The notes under the pieces are model-generated. The model did no database searches. It had not been told where the DNA came from and saw only the letters and a program-made list of their open reading frames with translations. This document shows, piece by piece, positions 27,421-36,995 of a stretch of DNA of 64,000 bases. Numbering within the stretch: position 1 is the stretch's first letter; every line of letters starts with the position of its first letter. Source of the stretch: Pseudomonas silesiensis. Lineage in GTDB: Bacteria > Pseudomonadota > Gammaproteobacteria > Pseudomonadales > Pseudomonadaceae. The position numbers and the translations under genes were made by a program. The DNA lies in NCBI RefSeq assembly GCF_001661075.1, contig NZ_CP014870.1:3430501-3494500 (forward strand), in the 5' to 3' direction.

Positions 27421-30078
27421 TCAGGCCAAGCTCTTGCTGACCACTTCAAACACGTCGCTGGACAATTGACCCGAAGCACGAATCCGCTCCAGCTCACCTT
27501 TCATCAACGCCTGACGCGCATCATCGTATTTGCGCCAGCGAGTCAGCGGCGCCAATTGGCGAGAGGCGATCTGCGGGTTGAACCCGTCCAGCTCGATCAC
27601 CAGATCCGTCAGGAACCGGTACCCGGAACCGTCCGCCGCATGGAAGTTGATCAGGTTCTGCCCGGCAAATGCACCGACCAGTGCCCGGACCTTGTTCGGG
27701 TTCTTGATGTTGAACGCAGGATGCTGCATCAACTGACGAACCCGCTCCAGACCGCCCGGCAAGGTGCTGCCTGCCTGAACGCTGAACCACTGATCCATGA
27801 CCAGCGGATTGTCCTTGAAGTGCTCGGCAAAACTCGCCAGGGCCGTCGCCTTCTGCTCCTCGAACGGCGAATTGACCAGCACCGCCAGTGCCGTCAGGCG
27901 CTCGGTCATGTTGTCGCTGGTCTCGAACTGCTCGAGCGTCGCCGCCAACACTTCCGGCTTGCCACTCAACATCAGGTACGACAGCGCAATGTTCTGCAAC
28001 GCGCGACGGGCAAAGTGCTCGGCCTCGGCCACATAGGGGGTCTGCTTCGAGAGATCGCGATTCGCCTGATAACGCAGCCACAGCGCCTCGAACAGCCCTT
28101 CTGCCAATTGTTGACGGGCAAATTCGCGGGCGATGTGGATGGCATCGACGTCGGCCACCTCGCTGATCTCGGTCAAATACGCTTCGCCCGGCAGAGAGAG
28201 CATTTCGGCGACCATCGCCTGATCCAGCGTCTCGTCCGACAGCACCGTACGCAAGGCGGAAATCAAACGCTGGTCGAGCACCAGCTTCTCGCCCTTCTGG
28301 TGATCGGCAATCAACTCCTGCAAGACCTGAACCGACAATTGCTGACCGGCGTCCCAGCGATTGAAGCCGTCGCTGTCATGCTGCATCAAAAACATCAGCT
28401 GGTCGCGGTCGTACGGGAAGCTCAGCTTCACCGGGGCCGAGAAGCCGCGCAGCAACGAAGGCAATGGTTTTTCAGCGATGTCGATGAAGGTGAAGGTCTG
28501 CTCGGCTTCGGTCACCGAAATAACCCGCGATGTACCTTGAGCAGTTGCTTCGCCAGAAAGGCGCAGGGCAATCTCCCCGCCCTTGCTGTCCAGCAGGCCC
28601 AGTTCGACCGGAATCACGAATGGCAGTTTCTCGACCTTGTCCGGGGTCGCCGGGCAGCTCTGGCGGAAGGTCAGGCTGTAGGTTTTCGCTGCTGCGTCGT
28701 AGGACTCGCTCACCGCCAATCGCGGCGTGCCGGCCTGGCTGTACCAGCGCTTGAACTGGGTCAGGTCGACACCGTTGGCGTCTTCCATGGCCTTGATGAA
28801 GTCATCGCAAGTCACGGCCTGGCCGTCATGGCGTTCGAAGTACAGGTCGCTGCCTTTGCGAAAGCCGTCGGCGCCGAGCAAGGTGTGGATCATGCCGACC
28901 ACTTCCGAACCCTTTTCGTACACGGTCAGGGTGTAGAAGTTGGAAATCTCGATGAAGCTGTCCGGGCGCACGGCGTGGGCCATGGGACCGGCGTCTTCGG
29001 CGAACTGGTGGGTGCGCAGGTAGGCCACGTCCTGGATGCGCTTGACCGTGGCCGAGTTCATGTCGGCGGAGAAGCCGGAATCGCGGAATACGGTAAAGCC
29101 TTCCTTGAGCGACAGCTGGAACCAGTCGCGGCAGGTCACGCGGTTGCCCGACCAGTTGTGGAAGTATTCGTGGGCGACGATCGCCTCGACCCGCTGGTGC
29201 GCGGCGTCGGTGGCGGTTTCGGCCTTCGCCAGCACGGCGCTGGAGTTGAAGATGTTGAGGCCCTTGTTCTCCATGGCGCCCATGTTGAAGTCATTGACCG
29301 CGACGATCATGAAGATGTCCAGGTCGTACTCGCGACCATAGACCTCTTCGTCCCAGCGCATGGACTTTTTCAGGCTGTTCATGGCGTGCTGGCACTTGTC
29401 GATGTTTTCCGGCTCGACATAGATACGCAGCGCCACGGAGCGCTCGGTCATGGTGGTGAAGCTGTCTTCGACGCACCACAGGTCACCGGCCACCAGCGCG
29501 AACAGGTAGGCCGGCTTCTTGAACGGGTCCTCCCAGGTCGCCCAGTGCCGGCCGTCTTCGCCGGGACCGGAGGCAATCGGGTTGCCGTTGGACAGCAGCA
29601 CCGGATAGCTGTGCTGTTCGGCAACGACCGTGGTGGTGAACGTGCTCATCACGTCCGGGCGGTCGAGGTAATAGGTGATCTTGCGGAAGCCTTCGGCCTC
29701 GCACTGGGTGCAGAACATCGTGCCGGACTTGTAAAGGCCTTCCAGCGCGGTGTTGGTTTCCGGGTGGATCCGGACGCTGGTGTCGACCGTGAAGGTGGTG
29801 CTGGTCGGCTGCAGGGTCAGGTGATTCTCGGTCAACTGATAGTCCGCAATGCCCAGCTCACGATCGGCCAGGGTCACCGACAACAGTTCGAGCTGCTGGC
29901 CGTCCAGCACCAGTGGCGGCAGGCCAGGGCCACGCTCGGGATTGCGGCGCATCACCAGTTGCGCATGGACCAGGCTGTGGTCCTCGAACAACTCGAAGGT
30001 CAGGTGCGTCTCGTCGATCAGGTATTCGGGGGCCTGATAGTCCTTCAGGTAAATCATCTTCGGTTGTTCGGTGCGCAT
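27421..30078 (-). CDS. pepN: Aminopeptidase N
   Basis: 885 residues, the standard length for the bacterial M1 alanyl aminopeptidase. The exopeptidase motif GAMEN is at 267-271 and the zinc site is H303-E304-x-x-H307 (HEYFHNWSG) with E326 in LKEGF. A cytosolic zinc enzyme that trims N-terminal residues from peptides. AAGGACT precedes the ATG at 30078. The next gene upstream on the same strand (DUF2797) is only 10 bases away, so they are probably co-transcribed. The transposon patch ends about 60 bases after its stop. Confidence 0.97.
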   Translation of the reverse strand: MRTEQPKMIYLKDYQAPEYLIDETHLTFELFEDHSLVHAQLVMRRNPERGPGLPPLVLDGQQLELLSVTLADRELGIADYQLTENHLTLQPTSTTFTVDTSVRIHPETNTALEGLYKSGTMFCTQCEAEGFRKITYYLDRPDVMSTFTTTVVAEQHSYPVLLSNGNPIASGPGEDGRHWATWEDPFKKPAYLFALVAGDLWCVEDSFTTMTERSVALRIYVEPENIDKCQHAMNSLKKSMRWDEEVYGREYDLDIFMIVAVNDFNMGAMENKGLNIFNSSAVLAKAETATDAAHQRVEAIVAHEYFHNWSGNRVTCRDWFQLSLKEGFTVFRDSGFSADMNSATVKRIQDVAYLRTHQFAEDAGPMAHAVRPDSFIEISNFYTLTVYEKGSEVVGMIHTLLGADGFRKGSDLYFERHDGQAVTCDDFIKAMEDANGVDLTQFKRWYSQAGTPRLAVSESYDAAAKTYSLTFRQSCPATPDKVEKLPFVIPVELGLLDSKGGEIALRLSGEATAQGTSRVISVTEAEQTFTFIDIAEKPLPSLLRGFSAPVKLSFPYDRDQLMFLMQHDSDGFNRWDAGQQLSVQVLQELIADHQKGEKLVLDQRLISALRTVLSDETLDQAMVAEMLSLPGEAYLTEISEVADVDAIHIAREFARQQLAEGLFEALWLRYQANRDLSKQTPYVAEAEHFARRALQNIALSYLMLSGKPEVLAATLEQFETSDNMTERLTALAVLVNSPFEEQKATALASFAEHFKDNPLVMDQWFSVQAGSTLPGGLERVRQLMQHPAFNIKNPNKVRALVGAFAGQNLINFHAADGSGYRFLTDLVIELDGFNPQIASRQLAPLTRWRKYDDARQALMKGELERIRASGQLSSDVFEVVSKSLA

Positions 30079-30088
30079 GCTGGAGTCC

Positions 30089-30919
30089 TTAACTATGCAC
30101 GGCGAGCTGATAGGCCGTGTACTTGCGAATATTGATCACGCCGGTGTCGAAAATCAGGTATTGGCCCTTGATCCCCAACAGCGTGCCTTCGGCAATCGGG
30201 TTCTTGTCCAGGTTGAAACTGACAATCTTCGCCGGGTATTGCTCGATCGGGTAGCGGATTTCGAGCGGTTCGACATCGGCAATGGTCTGGATCGCCTGCA
30301 GGCCGAATCGTTCCTGCAAACCTTGCAAACCCTCGGCACAGCTGTCAAATAACTGATCGCGAACCTGGGCCAGGTCCACCGACATCGCGTCGCCCTTGAG
30401 TAAAGCACGCCAATTGGTCTTGTCCGCCACCTGGCTGCGAAACAGGTCTTCGACGAAACCCGATTGCTGGCGGGTCGAGACGCGCATGATCGGCAGTGCC
30501 TGACGGGCGCCCTGGTCGATCCAGCGGGTCGGCAGCTGGGTGGCACGGGTAATGCCGACTTTCACCCCCGACGAGTTGGACAGGTACACGATGTGATCGG
30601 TCATGCAGAACTGCTCGCCCCACGCCGGCTCCCGGCAGGTGCCGGCGTCGTAGTGGCAACGCTCCGGGCTCATGATGCAGAGGTCGCACTGCGCCAGTTT
30701 GGTCATGCACGGGTAGCAATAACCCTGGCTGAAACTGGTTTTGGTCTTGCGTCCGCAATGGGAGCAGAAGATCGCCCCCAGGTATTCCAGGCGCACCGTG
30801 GTGCCGATCAAGGGATTGACCGGTACCTCGAGGTCGTCCAGACGAAACGCGTATTGCACGTTCGGCCCGTCCAGGCGCGCCGACATTTTGCTGATTGCAC
30901 CGCGGCCGATCTCGATCAA
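30089..30919 (-). CDS. DUF2797 family protein
   Basis: 276 residues. The central part carries a Cys cluster that looks like a zinc site: CSHCGRKTK, CYPCMTKLAQCDLC and the later CHYDAGTCREPAW. This matches what I know as DUF2797, whose function is unknown. The region after the cysteines (HIVYLSNSSGVKVGITRATQ) recalls a small nuclease-like fold, which I note without certainty. The start overlaps the preceding YeaC-like gene stop by four bases. pepN follows 10 bases downstream, a pairing I recall in other pseudomonads. Confidence 0.85.
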   Translation of the reverse strand: MIEIGRGAISKMSARLDGPNVQYAFRLDDLEVPVNPLIGTTVRLEYLGAIFCSHCGRKTKTSFSQGYCYPCMTKLAQCDLCIMSPERCHYDAGTCREPAWGEQFCMTDHIVYLSNSSGVKVGITRATQLPTRWIDQGARQALPIMRVSTRQQSGFVEDLFRSQVADKTNWRALLKGDAMSVDLAQVRDQLFDSCAEGLQGLQERFGLQAIQTIADVEPLEIRYPIEQYPAKIVSFNLDKNPIAEGTLLGIKGQYLIFDTGVINIRKYTAYQLAVHS

Positions 30920-31176
30920 TGGACAGCATCCGACTTGAACAGGATATTGGGCACTTCAATCGACTTGGAGCCGCATTCCTGCACGCCCATGTAACCGGTG
31001 CGCTGGTCTTCGGGCAGGTTCTGGATTTCCCAGGCGATCATCGCCTGCAGCGACAGTTCCCGTTGTTCGGCGGTGAGTTTGTTGCCGTCGGACCATTTGC
31101 CGATTTCCACCGCCAGTTTCAGGCTCTGGTAGATTTCGGGGGTGATATTGCTGATCATTTCGTTAAAAGAGGACAT
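30916..31176 (-). CDS. YeaC-family protein (DUF1315)
   Basis: 86 residues from MSSFNEMISNITPEIYQSLK. The family pattern is visible in KWSDGNKLTAEQRELSLQAM and AWEIQNLPEDQRTGYMG. Small cytoplasmic protein of unknown function found across gamma-proteobacteria. The upstream open frame is rejected because this Met has family-like sequence right after it. It overlaps the DUF2797 gene by four bases. Confidence 0.85.
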   Translation of the reverse strand: MSSFNEMISNITPEIYQSLKLAVEIGKWSDGNKLTAEQRELSLQAMIAWEIQNLPEDQRTGYMGVQECGSKSIEVPNILFKSDAVH

Positions 31177-31210
31177 CAAGGTCTCCGTGCTCTTCAAGAC
31201 ACAACTAAAT

Positions 31211-32080
31211 TTAGGCAGCCAGTTTACGGCGGTTGTACAAACCACCCAACAGGCCGGTGAGGCATCCGATGAGTAACCCGCTGACGTGGGCCGCGTTGGC
31301 GATATCACCGAAGCCGATCATCGAGACCAGCCCGGACAGGCAGAGCAGCAACCACACCAGCATCATCACCAGCACGCCACGCGGCAGGCGATAGGCCGGG
31401 TTCGGCGACAGAACCTGGAAAATCCAGCAATGCCCCAGCAGGCCGTACAGCACCCCGGACAACCCGCCAAACAACGTCGGACCACTGAAAACGAACTGGG
31501 TATAGTTGGACACCAGGCTGAACAGCAAGGTCAGGCCGATGAGGTTGATGCTGCCCTGGCGCGATTCGATGCGCCGCCCCAGCTCCCAGTACCACATGCC
31601 GTTCATGGCCAGGTGCAGGATGCCGAAATGGATCAGCATCGGCGTCACCAGGCGCCACCACTGCCCCGCCGCCAGGCTGTCGGCCAACGGCACGAAATGG
31701 ATGTAGTCGCCGACGATGCGGAAATCGAGAAAGGTCAGCCAGCGCATCGTGTCGAAGTTGGCGCCCAGCAGCGTCACTGCGCCGACCAGCAAGCTCAGCA
31801 CCAGTACCAGTGCAGTCGCCTTGGCGTAGCGCAATTGCTCGACAAAACCGGGGCGGCTGGTGCTCGGCGCCACCGGGATGTCCAGTTGTTGATCGGGATC
31901 GCCCGCCGGAAAACGTTCGTATAGCGATCGCACGTCTTCACTGATGTTCGCCGGCACCCAAAGCACCTGCTCGCCCGCCTCTTCACTGACCCGATGCGGC
32001 ACCTGCATGCGTTGCAGCAACTTGACGAAGCCACTCAGGTCCACCGCCAGGGGCAGGCGCAATACCGCAACGGCACTCAT
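31211..32080 (-). CDS. glpG: Rhomboid intramembrane serine protease (GlpG type)
   Basis: 289 residues: a soluble N-terminal domain (1-80) and a six-helix rhomboid core. Active-site residues can be placed: H156 and N160 in HFGILHLAMN, the nucleophile S208 in GGLSGVLYG, and H265 in ANAAHVSG. The spacing matches E. coli GlpG. It cleaves membrane-spanning substrates inside the bilayer. The start overlaps the stop of the phosphoesterase gene by four bases. Confidence 0.9.
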   Translation of the reverse strand: MSAVAVLRLPLAVDLSGFVKLLQRMQVPHRVSEEAGEQVLWVPANISEDVRSLYERFPAGDPDQQLDIPVAPSTSRPGFVEQLRYAKATALVLVLSLLVGAVTLLGANFDTMRWLTFLDFRIVGDYIHFVPLADSLAAGQWWRLVTPMLIHFGILHLAMNGMWYWELGRRIESRQGSINLIGLTLLFSLVSNYTQFVFSGPTLFGGLSGVLYGLLGHCWIFQVLSPNPAYRLPRGVLVMMLVWLLLCLSGLVSMIGFGDIANAAHVSGLLIGCLTGLLGGLYNRRKLAA

Positions 32081-33048
32081 TGCAAGACCTCCGGGCGCTC
32101 GACATCGACCCAGACGAACTTACGCGGGTCGAGACGGGTTTCCTGATCCAGGCGATAGGCAACCAGCTTGCCGTAGAGCACTGCGCTGTAGTCCAGGCAG
32201 GCCAGGTTCGGCCGGATCGGTGCCGGTTTGCCGCTGCGCCAGTAATGACCGACGAACAGCAGGGGTTCATCGACGCCATAGCGCAACAAGGTGTTTTTCT
32301 CTGTGGACGACAAGGGCGTCTGCGCCACCGGCTCTGGCAATGCATCGGGCTGGAACACAATGTCTCCGTAGGTTTGCGGATCGTCTTCCCAGAACTTGGT
32401 GCGGAAGAACGACCGTGTCAGGCCATCGCCGCTGGTCATGGTCAGCCCATGGGGCAATCGCATGTCGGTGCCGCGCAGCAAGCGATCGAATACGGTGCAG
32501 GCAAAGCTGCCGGGCACCGCCGAGGCCTGGAGGAAATGCTCGTCGACGCAACCGTTGGGGAACAGCGCCCGCAGCGGTTCGATCAGGCCGGCATCCCAGC
32601 AGGCATGCACGACCCGGAAGCGCCCGGCATCGATGAACAAGGGCAGTTCATAGAACCATTGCAGGAAGTCGTGCCAGTCCGCCGGGTGGTGTTCGAACTG
32701 AGTCAGGGTTTCGTTGAGCAGACGGGCATGGCGCGGCGTGTGTTCACGGACGTATTGCTTGCCGCTGCCCGGGAGCGCCGGGGTGCTCCAGCCCAGGGCA
32801 TTGAATTCATGGTTGCCCATGATGCACAGCGCCTGGCCGGCCTCGACCATGTCGTGGACGATGTGCAGCGCCTCGCGAATCCGCGGGCCGCGGTCGATGA
32901 TGTCGCCGACGAACACCACCATGCGCGACGAATGCCGCCAGACGCCGCCTTGTTTTTGATAACCGAGTCGGTCGAGCAAGTGCTCCAGGGTCAGAGCGCA
33001 ACCGTGCACGTCACCGATCAGGTCGTAGCTTCGCGCGGGATCGAGCAT
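32077..33048 (-). CDS. Metallophosphoesterase (calcineurin-like)
   Basis: 323 residues from MLDPARSYDLIGDVHG. All metal-binding blocks of the calcineurin-like family are present: GDVHG, GDIIDRG, GNHEFNALG and, near the end, VGHYWRSG. The layout is close to diadenosine tetraphosphatase (ApaH) and PrpE/PPP-type phosphatases but longer, so the substrate is open. It sits between nadK and the rhomboid gene with ATGA overlaps at both ends, an arrangement that suggests tight co-translation. Confidence 0.85.
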   Translation of the reverse strand: MLDPARSYDLIGDVHGCALTLEHLLDRLGYQKQGGVWRHSSRMVVFVGDIIDRGPRIREALHIVHDMVEAGQALCIMGNHEFNALGWSTPALPGSGKQYVREHTPRHARLLNETLTQFEHHPADWHDFLQWFYELPLFIDAGRFRVVHACWDAGLIEPLRALFPNGCVDEHFLQASAVPGSFACTVFDRLLRGTDMRLPHGLTMTSGDGLTRSFFRTKFWEDDPQTYGDIVFQPDALPEPVAQTPLSSTEKNTLLRYGVDEPLLFVGHYWRSGKPAPIRPNLACLDYSAVLYGKLVAYRLDQETRLDPRKFVWVDVERPEVLQ

Positions 33049-33938
33049 CAGTCGCCTCCACCACCCAACCGGCTGCCCCAGCCGAGTTTGGTCCGGCACA
33101 CCTCATAGTAATTGTGGTCGAGCGGATGAATCAGCCGCAACTTCTGCGCTTTCTTGTTGATGGTAATGGTGTCGCCGGGCGCGCAGGTGAAATGGTTCTG
33201 CCCGTCGCAGGACACTTGCGGGTAAATCTGCATATCCTTGGACACGACGATTTTCAGCTCACTGTTGCCATCGACCACGATCGGCCTGCCTGACAAGGTA
33301 TGGGGGTACATCGGCACAATCACAATGGCGTCGAGCTTGGGGTGCATGATCGGGCCGCCCGCCGACAGCGCGTAGGCCGTCGAGCCGGTGGGCGTGGCGA
33401 CGATCAGGCCGTCGGCCTTCTGGCTGCAGACGAACTGGCCGTCGATGTACAGCTCGAATTCGATCATCCGCGTCGATTTGCCAGGGTGCAGCACCACATC
33501 GTTCAGCGCATCGCCCTGGCCAATGGCCTCGGCATGGCGCCGGACTTCGGCCTGCAGCAGGAACCGGTTTTCCACCAGATAGTGGCCGTCGAGCACTTCG
33601 GCGACTTTCACTTCCAGTTCATCGGGGCGGATATCGGTCAGGAAACCCAGGCTGCCGCGGTTGATGCCCAGCACCGGAATATTGTGTCGGGCCAACGCGC
33701 GAGCGGCGCCCAACAGGCTGCCGTCACCGCCGACCACAATCACCATGTCACAGACTTCGCCGAGCATCTTGCGCGACGAGGTTTGCAGGCCATGGCCGGG
33801 CAAGACTTCGGCGATGGTGTCTTCGAGGATCACGTGCAGGTGACGATCGAGCAGAAACCGTTTCAGTCGGCGGACGGTATCCAGCACCTGGGAACTGCCC
33901 AGGCGACCGATGATGCCGATATTACGAAATTGCTCCAT
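33048..33938 (-). CDS. nadK: NAD kinase
   Basis: 296 residues. The GGDG nucleotide motif is at 70-73 (VVGGDGSLLGAAR). The second domain has NRGSLGFLTDI, the substrate loop VLHPGKSTRMIEFELYID and the region SSAYALSAGGP-like (GSTAYALSAGGPIMHP). It phosphorylates NAD to NADP in the cytosol. Met at 33938 (MEQFRNIGIIGRLG) is chosen because it matches the family start. It is the first gene of a minus-strand run through phosphoesterase and rhomboid. Confidence 0.95.
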   Translation of the reverse strand: MEQFRNIGIIGRLGSSQVLDTVRRLKRFLLDRHLHVILEDTIAEVLPGHGLQTSSRKMLGEVCDMVIVVGGDGSLLGAARALARHNIPVLGINRGSLGFLTDIRPDELEVKVAEVLDGHYLVENRFLLQAEVRRHAEAIGQGDALNDVVLHPGKSTRMIEFELYIDGQFVCSQKADGLIVATPTGSTAYALSAGGPIMHPKLDAIVIVPMYPHTLSGRPIVVDGNSELKIVVSKDMQIYPQVSCDGQNHFTCAPGDTITINKKAQKLRLIHPLDHNYYEVCRTKLGWGSRLGGGGD

Positions 33939-34046
33939 GGAGTTCCTGCGAGGCCGGCGAAAAACACGATTATGGGCGAAAGCGCGGGATAGACAAAATC
34001 CTTTCAGCCACAACGGTGTACTCACGATTGAGGCTATGCTCGCAAG

Positions 34047-34997
34047 ATGATCCTATTTCCTGATTTGCTGCAGTTACCCCATCAGTTGCGCCACCCCGAA
34101 GTGCGCGACCTGGCCTGGGTCATCCTCGCGCCGCCCATGCTCAGCGATACGCCGTGGCCGCAACGCCATCCGCTGGCCGGCAGTGACTGGGTGCAGGCGC
34201 CGCAGCGGCTGGAGCAGTGGCTGCGGCAGCTCGATCGCGACAGTTATGACTTGCTGCACTGGCTGGCCCAGGCCAGGACCCGGCGCCTGGGCTTGTATTA
34301 CGAACGTCTGTGGCAGTACGCGGTGCGCCACGCACCGGGAATCGAACTGATTGCCGCCAACATGCCGATCCGCCGCGAAGGTCACACCCTGGGCGAACTG
34401 GACATGTTGCTGCGCGATCGCGATGGCGTGCACCACCTGGAACTGGCGATCAAACTCTACCTCGGCCCGCAGAACGGCGACGGACACGACACGGCGCAGT
34501 GGCTCGGCCCCGGCTGCCACGATCGGCTGGACCGCAAACTCGCCCACCTCAGCCAGCACCAATTGCCGATTTCCGCTCGCCCGGAGAGCCGTGAGGTGCT
34601 GGCGGCGCTGGATATCCAGCAGTTCAGTGCGCATTTGTGGCTCGGCGGCTATTTGCTGTATCCGTGGCCGGGGCAGTCCGCGCCACCTGAAGGCGCACAT
34701 CCGCAGCACCTGCGGGGCAGCTGGTTGCATCAAAAGGACTGGACGGGCTTTGTCGTGCAGCGTCCCTTCGGCCGCTGGCAACCCCTGCCCCGCCATGCCT
34801 GGCTGGCGCCGGCGCATTATCCGGTGGAGCAGACCTGGAGCGCTGAACAGCTGGCGACGTGGTTGAGCGACCTGGAACCACTGGCCCCGGCGCAGTTGCT
34901 GGTGCGACTGGTCGAGAATGGCGATGGGGATTGGGAGGAAGTGGAGCGATTGTTCCTGGTGGCGGATCTTTGGCCGAATGTGCCGGGCAATGGCTGA
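34047..34997 (+). CDS. DUF1853 family protein
   Basis: 316 residues. The pattern [26 protein letters not shown]-like [20 protein letters not shown] and [10 protein letters not shown] identifies DUF1853, whose ELD...ELAIK arrangement recalls PD-(D/E)xK nucleases (inference). Length is normal for the family. Divergent from nadK with 108 bases between starts. It is followed by a row of REP units. Confidence 0.85.
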   Translation: MILFPDLLQLPHQLRHPEVRDLAWVILAPPMLSDTPWPQRHPLAGSDWVQAPQRLEQWLRQLDRDSYDLLHWLAQARTRRLGLYYERLWQYAVRHAPGIELIAANMPIRREGHTLGELDMLLRDRDGVHHLELAIKLYLGPQNGDGHDTAQWLGPGCHDRLDRKLAHLSQHQLPISARPESREVLAALDIQQFSAHLWLGGYLLYPWPGQSAPPEGAHPQHLRGSWLHQKDWTGFVVQRPFGRWQPLPRHAWLAPAHYPVEQTWSAEQLATWLSDLEPLAPAQLLVRLVENGDGDWEEVERLFLVADLWPNVPGNG

Positions 34998-35000
34998 GAT

Positions 35001-35188
35001 TTGTAGCGCCTGGGCCGGCCTCTTCGCGGGCAAGCCCGCTCCCACAGGGGACTTGTGAGCGCCGCAAGATTGGTGGCGCCTGGGCTGGCCTGTTCGCGGG
35101 CAAGCCTCGCTCCTACAGGGCTTGTGTCGTTCGCACATTCTGTGATCTACCCAATACTGTAGGAGCGAGGCTTGCCCGCGAACAGGCC
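35001..35188. repeat. REP cluster, two direct units and one inverted
   Basis: Units at 35001-35049 and 35070-35120 share GCGCCTGGGC-GGCCT, then TTCGCGGGCAAGCC and GCTCC-ACAGGG. An inverted half unit lies at 35157-35188 (GTAGGAGCGAGGCTTGCCCG). It fills the gap between convergent DUF1853 and arsB. Confidence 0.85.
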
Positions 35189-35196
35189 GACGCGCT

Positions 35197-36480
35197 CTAG
35201 ATGGACAACCGCAATGCCAATGCCGCCAACGTCGCCAACAACACCGGCACCGTCAACACAATCCCGACCTTGAAGTAATACCCCCAACCAATCCGGATGT
35301 TCTTGCGCTGCAGCACATGCAGCCACAACAACGTTGCCAGACTGCCGATCGGCGTGATCTTCGGCCCCAGATCACTGCCGATGACGTTGGCGTAGATCAT
35401 CGCCTCCTTCACCACCCCCGTAGCCTGGCTGGCATCGATCGACAGCAACCCGATCAGCACCGTCGGCAAATTATTCATCATCGACGACAGCAGTGCCGTC
35501 AAGACACCAGTACCCATGGCCGCGCCCCAGATGCCGTAACCGGCAAAGCCGTCCAGCCAGCCGGCCAGATAGCCGGTGAGCCCGGCGTTGCGCAGGCCGT
35601 AGACCACCAGGTACATGCCCAGTGAGAAGATAACGATCTGCCACGGTGCTTCTTTCATCACCTTGCGCGTGGAAATTTTGTGGCCACGGGCAGCGATGGC
35701 CAGTAGCAGCGCCGCACACACCGCCGAGATGGCACTGATCGGAATGCCCAGCGGTTCCAGGGCGAAGCAGCCGAGCAACAGAATCACCAACACGACCCAG
35801 CCGGCAACAAACGTCGCCTTGTCATGGATCGCGGACTCGGGAGACTCGAGCTGCCCGGGGTCGTAAGCCTTGGGGATGTCGCGCCGGAAGAACCACATCA
35901 GCATCGCCAGGGTCGCCGTGACGCTCACCAGGTTGACCGGGATCATGACCGCCGCATATCGATTGAAGGTAATGTCGAAGAAGTCTGCGGAAACAATGTT
36001 CACCAGGTTCGACACCACCAGCGGCAGACTCGCGGTGTCGGCGATGAAACCGGCTCCCATGACGAACGCCAGGGTGGCCGCCGGAGAAAACCGCAGGGCC
36101 AGCAGCATGGAAATCACGATCGGTGTCAGAATCAACGCCGCGCCATCATTGGCGAACAACGCCGAGACCAGCGCTCCGAGCAGCACCATGTAAGCAAAGA
36201 GTTTGCGTCCACTGCCCCGCCCCCAGCGCGCCACATGCAGCGCCGCCCAGGCGAAGAACCCCGCCTCGTCCAGCAGCAGACTGATAATGATCAGTGCGAC
36301 AAAGGTGCCGGTGGCATTCCAGATGATCTGCCACACAATCGGGATGTCGCCCAGGTGCACCACGCCGAAAATCAACGCCAGCACGGCGCCGAATACCGCA
36401 CTCCAGCCGACGCCGAGGCCTTTGGGTTGCCAGATCACCAGGGTGATGGTCAGGAGGAAAATCAACGACGCAATGAGCAT
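35197..36480 (-). CDS. arsB: Arsenite efflux permease
   Basis: 427 residues with about 12 membrane segments. The ArsB pattern is clear: [59 protein letters not shown] and, late, [14 protein letters not shown]. It expels arsenite (and antimonite) across the inner membrane by proton antiport, with or without an ArsA ATPase; no arsA is nearby. The arsR gene precedes it on the same strand (41-base gap). An ATG two codons after a TTG is taken as start. Confidence 0.93.
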   Translation of the reverse strand: MLIASLIFLLTITLVIWQPKGLGVGWSAVFGAVLALIFGVVHLGDIPIVWQIIWNATGTFVALIIISLLLDEAGFFAWAALHVARWGRGSGRKLFAYMVLLGALVSALFANDGAALILTPIVISMLLALRFSPAATLAFVMGAGFIADTASLPLVVSNLVNIVSADFFDITFNRYAAVMIPVNLVSVTATLAMLMWFFRRDIPKAYDPGQLESPESAIHDKATFVAGWVVLVILLLGCFALEPLGIPISAISAVCAALLLAIAARGHKISTRKVMKEAPWQIVIFSLGMYLVVYGLRNAGLTGYLAGWLDGFAGYGIWGAAMGTGVLTALLSSMMNNLPTVLIGLLSIDASQATGVVKEAMIYANVIGSDLGPKITPIGSLATLLWLHVLQRKNIRIGWGYYFKVGIVLTVPVLLATLAALALRLSI

Positions 36481-36521
36481 GCACAACAGCCTTCAAAAGG
36501 GGGCGAAACGAAAATCAGGGT

Positions 36522-36869
36522 TCAACAGCAGCGTTCAGGTCGGTCGCTCATGGCCTGCAGTCGCGCGACATCCGCCGCCAGCCAGTCTTGATGATCGGCC
36601 AGCGCGCCCTGCAATAGCGTGATCACCCAGGGCGACAAGTCCGGGTGCAGGCGATAAAACACCCATTGTCCCTGGCGCCGGTCCGTCAACAGGCCATTGC
36701 TGCGCAAGAGCGCCAGATGGCGGGAGATCTTCGGCTGGCTGAGGTCCAGCCCGGCGGTCAATTCGCACACGCACAACTCGCCTTCGCGAGCGATCAGCAA
36801 GGCGATTCGACTGCGGGTGTCATCGGCCAGGGCCTTGAAAATATCGACTGGACTGCGGGAGTCGGACAT
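36522..36869 (-). CDS. arsR: Arsenical resistance repressor
   Basis: 115 residues, a winged-helix ArsR/SmtB repressor. The metal-sensing helix carries ELCVCEL (C33, C35), the type that binds As(III). The recognition helix reads SQPKISRHLALLRSNGLL, and the wing is DRRQGQWVFYRL. The C-terminus adds a Cys-Cys pair. It would repress arsR-arsB and be released by arsenite. No arsC reductase is in the window. Confidence 0.93.
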   Translation of the reverse strand: MSDSRSPVDIFKALADDTRSRIALLIAREGELCVCELTAGLDLSQPKISRHLALLRSNGLLTDRRQGQWVFYRLHPDLSPWVITLLQGALADHQDWLAADVARLQAMSDRPERCC

Positions 36870-36899
36870 GGGGAATACGCTTCTGGGGCAACAAAGCGT

Positions 36900-36923
36900 G
36901 AATATATGGAATTTCGAATATTC
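36900..36923. promoter_or_regulatory. Possible ArsR operator/promoter
   Basis: An AT-rich stretch with GAATATAT (36900-36907) and the palindrome GAATATTC (36916-36923) lies about 30-55 bases upstream of the arsR start. Its position and base composition fit an ArsR site overlapping the promoter; the match to a known consensus could not be checked. Confidence 0.4.
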
Positions 36924-36960
36924 AGTAAAGCACTGGTTCCCCGGGGCAACCCATTCCTGG

Positions 36961-36988
36961 TGTAGGAGCGAGCAGGCTCGCTCCTACA
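36961..36988. repeat. REP hairpin
   Basis: TGTAGGAGCGAG and CTCGCTCCTACA form a perfect 12-base stem with a CAGG centre. It lies 8 bases beyond the stop of the FMN reductase gene (minus strand) and could end that transcript. Confidence 0.85.
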
Positions 36989-36995
36989 GGGTTCT

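Noticed and set aside
27466..30135. 889-codon plus-strand frame opposite pepN
   Set aside because: Antisense of a complete aminopeptidase N with all catalytic motifs; typical GC-driven shadow frame.
34990..35190. CRISPR-like array
   Set aside because: Only three units of unequal spacing and mixed orientation, with the REP core; no cas genes in the window.
36961..36988. Operator for the ars genes
   Set aside because: The sequence is the common REP core found at many unrelated places in the window.
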